64,000 nt of DNA from Scleromitrula shiraiana. Taxonomy: Eukaryota > Ascomycota > Leotiomycetes > Helotiales > Sclerotiniaceae. This document shows, piece by piece, positions 10,462 through 20,830 of the stretch. The stretch's first letter is position 1. Every line of letters begins with the position of its first letter. The stretch is from assembly GCA_028455995.1 (NCBI GenBank), contig JABELC010000011.1:930001-994000 (forward strand), given 5' to 3'. The notes under the pieces are model-generated. The model did no database searches and had not been told where the DNA came from. It worked only from the letters and a program-made list of their open reading frames with translations. The position numbers and the translations under genes were made by a program.

Positions 10462-13277
10462 CTCGATAGGGGTATGACTGGCTGATTGGTTGGCTGGTTG
10501 GTATGTAGGTAAGAGAATTATTGCAATAGATCGATCTAGAAATAGTTGGTTATTAGTTGTGCTTTAGGCTCCGGCGAGTAAAAAATGTTGAAATAGACTA
10601 CATGGACTGGATCGGATATCCACAGTGCTCCTTATTGAAACGTTAATGATCGTACAGCACTATAAGCATCAAAAATATGTTAGATTGGCATAGTATAAAA
10701 AAGGGGGATAGCATTACACACAGGATCGTGACTTATAGGCTTAGCAGTTGTTTGGTAAGATCGAGTTCCAGAGATAATAATTTGTTTTATGGTGCTGGAA
10801 GTATTGGCAGGTGAGGAATCAAGCGAGATGAGGCGGTGGGTGGAAAGTAAATTCATATAGGCATCAACTAAATGATATGTAAACTACGTTTGTAGATTCA
10901 GAGGTTTAAATTGGCGTTTCTAATAATGAATCCCAGGAAACCTAAAAGTCAAGGCAAACATCTGACTATTTTTATATTGCGCATTGAGATACCAGCGGAT
11001 ATGAGTTTGAATTAGACCGAGAAGCCATATTGGACAAATTCAGCAATCTAACTCCAAGTTATTTAGATGTTCGAAATTTGTTCGAACTTTCTGGCGCTTT
11101 CTCCTGATCTACTAGAATTAAGCGAGTAGTGCATTATAAAACTTGCCTCTAAACGAGATCTAATCATTTGATAACCTCGATTTGATATCTTCGTTTGTTT
11201 AATTATAAATGTATAATGATTATATTTTGAATCTGCATCGATTAAATCTAAGACAATCGAAGTAAACTTTTTCGATGTTCTAGGTTAAAATCGTCATATT
11301 CAAGATTGCACCTGATATACTACTTGAGATGAACCTTTTTATCACACAAATAGTCTGGGACTGAACAGTCGAGAATTCAAGTTTAATATTCTGAAATGTT
11401 ATGACAAATCCTGAAATTATATCGCATATTCTATGCATTGATGTGTTCTAATCATGTACGGATAATACTACTATTGTATATTTTGACAAGTGACGGGCCA
11501 TCAAAAGCTTTTAATCGGATATATTCAGGATAACTTTGTATTAATATTCGAATCTTAACCGGAATACAGTTTCTGCTAACCAAAAGTTTGAACAGGGTAG
11601 ATAATAGATACGGAATTTAACCCCATGTTTGTTTATGACTGCCATGATCGAAATTGGAAACCAACGTTCAACTTTGGGTGGTACCTACAACGGAAGTGGT
11701 CGGCTCAACAAGAATTGCCACTGAGTAGTAGATGCCAAAGTACCAAACAGAATCAGACAAGAGTGAAGGTTGCTTTCAGTCATCCAACATATCTATTAGT
11801 GGAGTACGGATACAAGCTGTGTTGCGTTTTAGGGTATGAGAATAGGGCAGAGGGGCTTATCATATTCAAATAGCAGGCCTTGAGAATTAAATATATCTTT
11901 GCCCTTTATGACCTCACTTGATGGACACTAGTCCTATTTTCCTTGCACATAATGCCTTCATGCGACTTCATGTACCGACGGTGTGACAGACGATCAATTC
12001 TCGTTTGATAAAGTCTGTATTGTATTTTGCGGTTCAGTCACACAGATTGTGATGGAGTCTGACTCCTCTAATCTCACTCACGTCCCATGACATATACCAA
12101 GGCAACATTGACTAAACAATGACTGTATTCTTGTCCTATCTTATTCTATCCCTAACCTGTTATATCAATGACATCTATCTGCCCTGACCTACACCATCCA
12201 GTAGCCCATACAATATTCCAACCAACCATATGTATATATCATCTTCCTCTACCGCTCGTTTCCTCCGTTTCAACTCTTATCTTGCCGACTAGTCGTACCA
12301 AGATCTAGGTAGACTTTTAAATCGAAGGTTTCGTGAAGATAGAGCGCATCGAAGACGGCGCATACTTTCGAAAGACGAAGTTCGAATCTGCTATCATGCT
12401 CCGCCAACCTGACTACCTACCTCATTCACCATCTCTTCCTCGATCGCATCCGCACATTATTTTCAGCTGCCTAATCTCTCTGCAGCTCTTATCCCTTACT
12501 TCCATCCCGTTCCATCCCATACAATTGCCATGTCAAACAAAAAATTGTAAGCACAAAGCGAACCCAGTATACTCATATTGCGCGCAAATAAATTCGCGGA
12601 GCAGAAACCAGGATTATAAAAGTCTTATAATTCAATCTGAGCATTCCCGAAACATAACAACGCAACAAAGGTAATTGGGTGTAGAACCTGGCTACAAAAG
12701 TTATGAGGATTGCTGTGGTAATATGTGAAGAGAAAAGAAAAAGGAAACGGAAGGGAAATTTTTTGAATCGGTTTTTGAGTGAGGTCGGTGGTGGTCCGTG
12801 CATGAGGCTGGTGTATGTTGTGGCTAGTTTGGATATCCCAAGTGGACGAAATGTCAACCTTCAATTTTCTCACTAATGAATACGTACTCGAGATATAGTT
12901 GCTATTCAATGCCAGATAGTAACTCCGTTTGGCATGACTCCTTAGCCTTGGTGTGTTATGCTGGGAGATAATGGAGTTAAAGATGCAAGTTTGTCAGGAT
13001 TCGTATAAACCTTCAAATCAGCTCCTAACAATTTGGGAGCGAACCAACAGCTAGTGATGGGATATTATAACTTCAAGATGAATGCAAGGTTATTCATCAT
13101 ACAATGTTCTTCTTGTAAACCTTCAAGGTTTAATCTGAAAGTTACATCATATATCTTTCTGTGATCCCATAAAGCTATGCTACCGAGTTTATCAGTTCGA
13201 TATTTTCTCAATTTTCTCTGTTCATTTCCATATATATCCACAAGCACAACCGCTCTTAATTATAGACATACAATATC
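10462..13277. other. Gene-free interval, about 2.8 kb
   Basis: Moderately AT-rich DNA. The few open frames (for example 11625-11873 plus, 12333-12674 plus) have no family resemblance and no protein-like continuity. I see no RNA gene or tandem repeat. It may contain decayed genes too diverged to recognise. Confidence 0.35.
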
Positions 13278-13987
13278 ATGTCAGAATATGTATTGAAAAC
13301 AACCTCCACTTGTTTCGAGCATGATGCTATCATCAACTTTACGTTCCAAGTATGGAGCACCACCTCGTTCACCAGTCTGATACGGATTGTACATGGTCCA
13401 TTTCTAGAAAGTCTTGAATCCACCATTGCGGCTGACCAAGAGCGAACTTGGAATTAACGTATAGAGCTGAATTCCCTGAATGGAAAGAAAATGATATTGA
13501 GGAGAAAAGTTGTGTAGGAGAGATTGTGAATCACTTTTTCTATCCTAGGGCAAGCTGGATGAATGGGCCGATGGCTAGTATGTTCAAACTTAAATTATTC
13601 TTGCCGCACGTTTCTGCCTACACTTCAACATTGATGTTATGTTAATCGTATTCTAGCCATGAGTGATACAACAGGAGACCAGATCATCAACGAAAAGGGG
13701 TGGGTAAATTATTAGTAGACTGGGGTGTATATAAAGCGGAGGAATTAGGGATCGAGTGCTTTGTGGAAGCTTCTGACGCAGGCAGACTGCTGTATAGGAA
13801 ATGAGGTTTTACGGATCTCATGAACGTGCTCGTTGACGCGGAAGATGGGAGCAAAGAACGTAGTGAAATGATACAAAAATTGACCCCTCATCCAGTAGAA
13901 CATTGGGCTATGTGGAGACCAAAGGGCGGTGTTCTGAAGGATGGAGAACCACAGACATTATGGAAAGCCATTGCTGCTCATAAATAA
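13278..13987 (+). pseudogene. GNAT-family N-acetyltransferase pseudogene
   Basis: A degenerate copy of a fungal GNAT (acyl-CoA N-acyltransferase). The 5' part starts at ATG 13278 (MSEYVLKTTSTCFEHDAI) and reads to a stop near 13454. The frame then shifts and an ELTYRAEF segment reads on. The C-terminal acetyl-CoA-binding part is clear: RPDHQRKGVGKLLVDWGV, KAEELGIECFVEASDAG, then GRLLYRK followed by an in-frame TGA at 13802-13804 exactly before GFTDL, where family members have an aromatic residue before GF. The frame then continues through HPVEHWAMWRPKGG to a TAA at 13985-13987. Q/R-x-x-G-x-G is the pyrophosphate-loop signature. At least one frameshift, a TAA at 13643 and the internal TGA argue for loss of function. 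Introns could explain the upstream breaks but not easily the TGA in the core. Confidence 0.75.
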
Positions 13988-15113
13988 GATGGACGTGTGG
14001 TCAACATAAGTGCAAATATGTATACTCAGGGGTGTACAGCTACATCACTAGATAGGATTGGTAGATTACCATCAATGATTCAGACTATTTTCTATTGAGT
14101 CTGTAATAACCATGATTTAAGACAAGATTACTTCTCAAACATGTATCTCATAAGGTCCTCGAAGTCAGCAGTAAACAACTCCTGATGTGCACTCTACGAT
14201 TTTCGTCTAATTACAATCAATAAACATACCTCGCTAATCCACCAATACATCTACACACCACCAACTACGAAACCAAACACAGAGCCTCATCAGCCCCCTC
14301 TTCTCCCCCTAAAATTCATATCCCCAACCCACCCAATCATAACCATATATTCACCAATTACCAACAATAACCCCTAGTTACCCATCTAGACCTCCATCCC
14401 TCCGATTATCGGCTTTTACGTCCGAAAACGCTGCCCCTACCTCCTCGGGGCAACTCACACTGACCGACCCAAACAAAGAAACAATCTCCTCGGATGCTCA
14501 AATGCATCATCTCATGCTGCTTTACCAAGGTATCGGGAATAATTGAACAAAGAAACTTTAGGCTACGATGCTGCTTTAACTATAGGAGTGCGGAATTGGA
14601 AGATGTGGGATGTGGGATAGGGAGTTGATGTGAGGTAAGTGGGATATCAGGGGATAAAGGGGTTGAGGTTGAAGGAGATCTCTCGGCATTGGATTTGAGA
14701 TTGAGATTTGTAAGCTGGGGGTTGTGAGATGATGTTGAGAGAAGGGTAGGATGGGATGATGGGATTGAGAAATGGTTGCTGTTTGGTGCGATTGAGGTAT
14801 AGGCGGGAATGAAGGGTTATGAATAAATAGGATGAACGCAGTTTATGAGCAATAGAGATTGATCAGAACTGAGGAACGTGGGATAGAAGTACACTTCTAA
14901 ATGTGCTGAAAGTTGCATGACTCACTCATTCGTAATGCACATTATTTTGGAATCCTAGGTACGAATAATAGGGGTAAATGAGTGTATTTGCATTCTAGTT
15001 CATATTTCCCTCTATCATATCATACATTAATAGTGCCTGTTTATCGAAAACATGGACAATCTATGATTAGACCATTCTATTCCAAATAATTCGTGATTTC
15101 CATCTCTAATTCC
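13988..15113. other. Intergenic region
   Basis: 1.1 kb between the acetyltransferase relic and the 3' end of the GPI-protein gene. No gene was recognised. The region 14570-14760 is G-rich on the plus strand with imperfect GGGAT/TGGGA runs. Confidence 0.35.
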
Positions 15114-16078
15114 TTACAACATAGCCATACCAACGGCCAAGACACCCATAAGGAGGGCAGTGAGGCTCATGCTATTGATAGAAGCTGCAGATTTCTTGGT
15201 AGAGTCTGTGGTTCCCTTGTTGCTAGTAGCATCTATTGATTTATCGATTATTAGCATTTGTTTTTGCATTTCATTATCACATCCCCATGGCCATCAAACT
15301 AGAACGAGAAAGCCAAACTCACCAGTAGAAATACCCAATTGTTTGCAGCTATCCATTAAAGTAGAGTTGGCTTGCAACATCATAGCTTGAACGCCAGCAA
15401 CACCGGCAGCATTCTTGATTTGATCAGCCCTTGTGGTATTGCCCTTAGCGATTTTATCTAACTTGGTCTGGCTAGTAGCCAACTCAGCGAATTTACTAAG
15501 GGCCTTGACCATTTTACATTCGTCACTAGCAAAGACGGCAGGACAGGCAGCCTGTAATGTAGCATTGCTTTGAAGGAGTTGCAACTTGTCGGCTGCCATT
15601 GATGCCTTGAGCTCAACATCTGCTGCTTTAGTTGCGTCGTTGTTGACTGTTTGGGTGACAAGGGTTTCGTTGGCGGCGAAGTCAACAAACTTTTGGAGGA
15701 TGAATTGCTGGGTGCAGGTGTTATTGGTCATGATCTCGGCATCAACTACGGCACAGGTTGTCATGAGAGTTTGGTTGGATTGGAGTTCTGTAAGCTTAGT
15801 TGATGCGGCGGATGCTTTGGCTTGGAATTCCGCGACTTTGGTGGCATTGTCTACATCGGAATTAGTATTGATGCTTTTGATGGATATCCCAAGATATATT
15901 ATCCTTTTGCCAACTTACTTCTAGTGAGAGCATCAAGTTTGGTTGTATTGCTTGCAAGTTGAACCTCGGCGTTCAACGCAAGCATTTCTTTACATGTCTT
16001 GATGTCAGACTTGGAAGCAGCTTGGGCACTGACTGCAGTGGAAAGGAGGAGAGAAACGAAAAGAGCTGAGTATTGCAT
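15114..16078 (-). CDS. Secreted, probably GPI-anchored protein with three internal repeats
   Basis: Three exons: 16078-15919, 15850-15323 and 15232-15114; 268 residues with matching phases. The start MQYSALFVSLLLSTAVSAQA is a classic signal peptide. The last exon encodes a Ser/Thr/Lys region followed by a hydrophobic tail (SLTALLMGVLAVGMAML) with no charged end, typical of a GPI-attachment signal. The middle is helical and Ala/Lys/Thr-rich, with three repeats about 70 residues apart, each ending in a near-identical block: LQSNQTLMTTC, LQSNATLQAAC and LQANSTLMDSC (near residues 74, 144 and 212). Several NxT/NxS sites suggest N-glycosylation. Likely located at the plasma membrane or cell wall. 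No named family was recognised; the sequence suggests a surface structural or adhesion role but does not prove it. Confidence 0.85.
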
Positions 16079-16860
16079 GATGACGGCTGGAGTTAAATTG
16101 AATAGGGAATACGGTCTAGATGGACTTAGAATATAATATTAAACGGACCTGCCGGAGGTAAAATTAAAATAGCCACAAGGAACGTAAGAATGAGATTGTG
16201 TGCAGTAGAACGAAAGATAATACCGAAGGAGGAAGAAGTTCAATACTTATATGAAAGTTTAGTATCCCACATGTTTCGGATGCCAAGCAATGCGGATGGG
16301 TAGAACAGATGGGAAAAATAGATGGCAATAAAGCTCTCGAGCCCATCAATTGTAACACATTATGCCTAGGAATGAAAATATGGCTTATTTCGCTGACGAA
16401 GATTCTATTTCGGTACGGAATAAAGTCCAGATGGAACTAGTTATTCCACTTCCGTGAAAGTAAAATCTTTGCGACGTTGTTCTCACATATTGTGGGGTTC
16501 TGCCGCCTTCAAGAAACATCGAAACATCTAGCCGAATTATATGGGTTGCAGATCTCCCGCATTGACGATATTAGATTTATGAACATTTGATTGTTTCAAA
16601 ACATAGACTGTGTAACAGTAAGAATAATGACTAGAGACACTCGTCATGCGTATCTAAAGGACTGGAAACACTTAAAAATATTCAATAATATATAAGTATA
16701 CAGGAATTGGAACTTGAGGTGGCTGATGGCAGATTTGAATCGTTATGCCATATATCAGGGGGTTATATAACCCCCGGTGGTGGTTGTTATTCAGGAATAC
16801 ATAGCAAATCCTTCTGAATCTGAAGATATTGTTTCCTCTTATTCGCAGGAACATTGGGGG
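16079..16860. other. Intergenic region
   Basis: 780 bp upstream of the GPI-protein gene and downstream of the lipoate ligase gene. No gene was recognised. A small inverted repeat is visible at 16756-16786 (GGGGGTTATATAACCCCC), an 18-bp near-palindrome that could be a hairpin. Confidence 0.4.
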
Positions 16861-18207
16861 TTACACAACCTTGTTCCCAAACAGCCCTGCTAACCACTTC
16901 GCAACAGTCTTTGGGCCCTTATGCGCCGGATCTCGCCAGTTTATTTCGTGTATTTTCTGGTTCATCAACATGTGCCGAAGGTCGACAGCCCCAATGTCGT
17001 TACTGTCATCCTCGGAAGCCTTATCATCCTGATGGGCATTCTGTACATCCGCTTCAATAATAGTTCCATTCCTCGCAGTGAAGTTGATTTTTAACTACAC
17101 ACCATGTCAGTATTGCAGATTCCATATCGATTATACATACAGTACTCACATCAGATGATGGATTTGTGATCTCCCCTTCCTTGCTTGAGGGTGGAAGTTG
17201 GGGAGAATTATCGGTGGAAAAAGTGAACTGTGGCGTTTGACAATAGATCCAATCTAAAGACTATATTATTGTCAGCATAATTATCAACTTCTCTTGCTGC
17301 CACAACATGAACGAACTGTAAGTTCCTCTAGTCCCTTTTCAATCTCAGGAATCTGTTTTGTATCTTCGGTCAAGAACATGGGTTTTCGAGCACCATACAT
17401 ATCCGCGAACTCCGACACCACGGCATCTTCAAACGCTTCATTAGGAACATTGACATTGGTAATTGGAGAACTAAAGCTCTCTACACCACGTGTGCGAATG
17501 AATGGTTTTGCAGGAGATCGAAGATATTGTGAAATGGAATTAATATTCGGAGAAGAAAGTAAACAAGTTCCATGATGAAGAGATCTTAATCGAGTCAATT
17601 TATACGCGGAACCAGAAACCTTAAAGTATCTATCTTCAAATGCATATTTTGTCTTCAGAACAATATCATGTCGCCCATTTACCCAAGCATCTTTAACTCC
17701 AAGCTTATGCAGAGCTCTCATTACCATGTAAGCATGCTTATCTCGATCGAACAGCGGTGTAGGACAAATAACACTGTAATTCACATTTCCTTCATCGTGA
17801 AATACAGTTCCTCCACCGGAACGTCTTCTAACCAGGGCTATATCCCCAATTTCAGATTTTTGTAGTAGGCCAAGGTTTACTTCGAACCAAGGATTTTGAT
17901 TTCGTCCTATCACTATACATGGTCGATTGGTATATAAAAATAAGACGGTAGAATCTGCAGGTGTATTCTTTAGCAAGTAATGCTCAATTGAAAGGTTAAC
18001 ATATGGATCGTTGGTTCTTGAGATATATATTTGGGATTTATTTATTGAATTCGTAGCCTCATCTATGAATCTTGATAAGTTGGTAGGGGCACCAGTTGAA
18101 TAATTTTGGTATCGTGGGGGTAGTCGTTGAACAAAGGAACTTCGCTGAATTGATGATATACGTGTTACCAATCGGATAGGTAAGAAGGATCCCCTTGAAG
18201 GAGACAT
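16861..18207 (-). CDS. Lipoate-protein ligase A-like protein (mitochondrial)
   Basis: Three exons: 18207-17307, 17253-17150 and 17094-16861; 412 residues. It belongs to the LplA/LIPT1 family (yeast Aim22), which transfers lipoate to 2-oxoacid dehydrogenase E2 and glycine-cleavage H proteins. The N-terminus (MSPSRGSFLPIRLVTRISS, Arg- and Ser-rich, no acids) is a probable mitochondrial presequence. The signature RRRSGGGTVFHDEGN is at residues 127-141, with IGRNQNPWFEVN before it, and FKVSGSAYKLTR and HHGTCLL follow. Exon 2 supplies the conserved WIYCQTPQFTFST segment, reached by an in-frame splice from LTVRSY. Exon 3 ends in INWRDPAHKGPKTVAKWLAGLFGNKVV. The gene shares a 283-bp divergent promoter region with chorismate synthase. 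Confidence 0.9.
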
Positions 18208-18490
18208 CAATCCCAATGGTATCTATCGTATGATATCCAAAAGAAGAACTCGGAGTTGTTCTACTTGTATTACAAGTTGATTATTATATCAGAAACACTA
18301 AAATCTGCAAGGCGAACAAATCTCACACTTTTGCTCACCTCATCCCACCTGGTCCGAGCTCGGGACAAGAGTCATCAGGCTGAACAACATATATTTTTTT
18401 GTTTCCCCCCGCTATTGAATTTAAACTAAACCTCACGAAAATACGACTTCTCAACATAATTTGAGGTTTTTTTTTGTGAATAGCTTCAAA

Positions 18491-19872
18491 ATGTCTACAT
18501 TCGGAGAGTATTTCAAGGTTACTACGTATGTATGATCTTCAATTGAGTTATTCTATCAACCCCAGAATCTACCAAAAACTAATCGTTTCTCTTCCTACTT
18601 CATAGCTACGGAGAGTCACATTGTCGATCAGTAGGATGTATAGTTGATGGATGCCCTCCAGGAATGGAGCTCACGGAAGATGATATTCAACCACAAATGA
18701 CACGCCGTCGACCCGGTCAATCCGCACTCACCACACCCCGCGATGAGAAAGACAAAGTTGAGATCCAATCTGGCACGGAATTTGGCATCACATTAGGCAC
18801 ACCAATCGGAATGATCGTTCGCAATCAAGATCAGCGACCTCACGATTATGGAAACAAAACCATGGATCTCTACCCCAGACCCAGTCACGCAGATTGGACA
18901 TACCTTGAGAAATACGGTGTCAAAGCCAGCAGTGGTGGTGGACGTAGCAGTGCTCGCGAAACCATCGGCCGAGTAGCTGCAAGTGCCATTGCCGAGAAAT
19001 ACCTTAAACTTGCCCACGGAATTGAAATTGTAGCATTCGTATCCTCAGTCGGAAACTGCCACATGTTCCCTCCCACAGCCGAACATCCCACACCCTCCAC
19101 CAACCCAGCTTTCCTCTCCCTAATCCAAGACGTGACCCGCTCCCGTGTCGATGAGTTCGTACCTGTTCGCTGTCCCGACGCCGCAGCCTCCTCCAAAATG
19201 GCCGATATCATTGCCGATTTCCGCGACCGACAAGACAGCATCGGAGGAACCGTAACCTGCGTCATCCGCAACGTACCCAGCGGTCTCGGCGAGCCCTGTT
19301 TCGACAAGATGGAAGCCATGCTCGCACACGCCATGCTCAGCATCCCCGCCTCCAAGGGATTCGAAATCGGATCCGGATTCGGCGGCTGTGAAGTCCCAGG
19401 CTCCATCCACAACGATCCATTTATCCTCGCCACCGAAGTACCACCCCTCGAAACAGGTGCCAGCAAAAACGGCATCCCTCGCCCTAAACTCACAACCAAG
19501 ACGAACAACTCTGGTGGTATCCAAGGCGGTATCACAAACGGAGCACCAATCTACTTCCGCGTTGCATTCAAACCACCTGCCACAATCGGCCAAGCCCAAG
19601 AAACCGCCACATACGATGGAACCGGAGCCGGGATCCTCGAAGCCAAGGGTCGTCACGACCCATGTGTCGTTCCCCGTGCCGTTCCCATTGTTGAGGCTAT
19701 GGCCGCGTTAGTAGTAATCGATGCATTGATGGCTCAACAGGCACGTCAGACATCCAGAAGCTTGCTTCCCCCCCTCAAGAATATGGTTCCAGCGAAAGAT
19801 ACATTAGTGGGAGGAGAGGCAGCGAAGGAAAAAATGGAAATCAATGATAAGGGTGTAAACGGGACGAATTAA
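18491..19872 (+). CDS. ARO2: Chorismate synthase
   Basis: Catalyses the last shikimate step, EPSP to chorismate, using reduced FMN. Two exons, 18491-18525 and 18606-19872, give 433 residues. The 80-bp intron interrupts the first signature: MSTFGEYFKVTT then YGESHCRSVGCIVDGCPPG. Further hallmarks are RRRPGQSALTTPRDEKD, the RPSHADWTYLEKYG block, SGGGRSSARETIGRVAA, GSGFGGCEVPGS and NNSGGIQGGITNG. The fungal enzymes known to me are bifunctional, with an NAD(P)H-dependent flavin reductase activity; this is expected here but not visible as a motif. The C-terminal tail after VIDALMAQQARQTSR is longer than in yeast and low in complexity. Third-codon positions are C-rich compared with neighbours, consistent with high expression. 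Confidence 0.97.
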
Positions 19873-19912
19873 AAATAAAGCAAAATAAAGCAAAATAAAG
19901 CAAAATAAAAAA
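19871..19912 (+). repeat. 10-bp tandem repeat (CAAAATAAAG)
   Basis: About four copies of a decamer lie directly at the stop codon of chorismate synthase and within its probable 3' UTR. Confidence 0.8.
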
Positions 19913-20830
19913 TAAAACGAAGGCGAGGGAGGTTTGGAATAGATTAAAATAAATCAAAACACAAAATAACAAAAAATCGCCCTCTCTCTTGGTATGATAT
20001 GATATGGTGTATTGGTAAATCAAAGGCGAAGAAAGCATCTTGGCGTTTTATTATAAGATTTATTACTTGTTATTTATTTGCCGAGAAGTTGAGCAAGAGA
20101 TGGGAAGATGGACATATATAAATTCTTGTATGTATGGACTTTCAACTTTATTGTACTCGAGTATGTAAACTTTTCCACATCACATCACATCACATCACAT
20201 TACATTCAACATGCACGCATATGATGAAATACATATCACATGATGAATATAAACATGGGAACATGGGAACATAGAAATCTAACAACAACGACAATGAGAA
20301 ATGTGTTCTTCAACATTGTGTTTTCCACGGTCAACTTGATCACGCAGTGAGTATGATAGATATATCTCGTCGTTGTATCACCCGCTGTCTTCATACATAC
20401 CTACATAGGCATCAACTATGGGTTATTATCTATTATCTACTATCTACTATCTACCTAGAGACCTGTACAACCAACGAACGAAACTGTAAAACAAGAATGA
20501 TACAGCCAAAAGATATTCTCAAAACAGCCAAAAAGCCACCACCGATCAATCCATATTTCGAGCAAGCGCTCAGAACTAATACTCCTAATGCCATACAATA
20601 ACGAAATCGATACACCAGCCTCAACCAGCCTCAACCAGCCTCAACCAGCTCCAAAATTGTATCTAAGCACGTGTGCTTCTCCTCCGTATATATAATCCAA
20701 TAGTGATATCGACTTCGCTCTCCCCTATGTTCAAGTCGCAGTTTCGTTTGACCAAATCGAAAAGAGATACTCCACTCCACTCCACTCCACTCCACTCCAC
20801 TCCACTCCACTCCACTCCTCTCCATTCTAC
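19913..20830. other. 3' intergenic region with tandem repeats
   Basis: Convergent interval between chorismate synthase and the large disordered-protein gene. It holds a CACAT pentamer run at 20176-20205, three to four copies of the decamer CAGCCTCAAC at 20615-20649, and a TCCAC pentamer run at 20771-20817 just beyond the large gene's stop. Otherwise there is no gene. Confidence 0.6.
20771..20817 (+). repeat. TCCAC pentanucleotide microsatellite
   Basis: Nine near-perfect units 14 bp beyond the stop codon of the large minus-strand gene, so it lies in that gene's 3' UTR. Confidence 0.9.

Noticed and set aside
18885..19656. Minus-strand open frames of 178 and 216 residues
   Set aside because: Antisense shadows of chorismate synthase, caused by its C-rich third codon positions.
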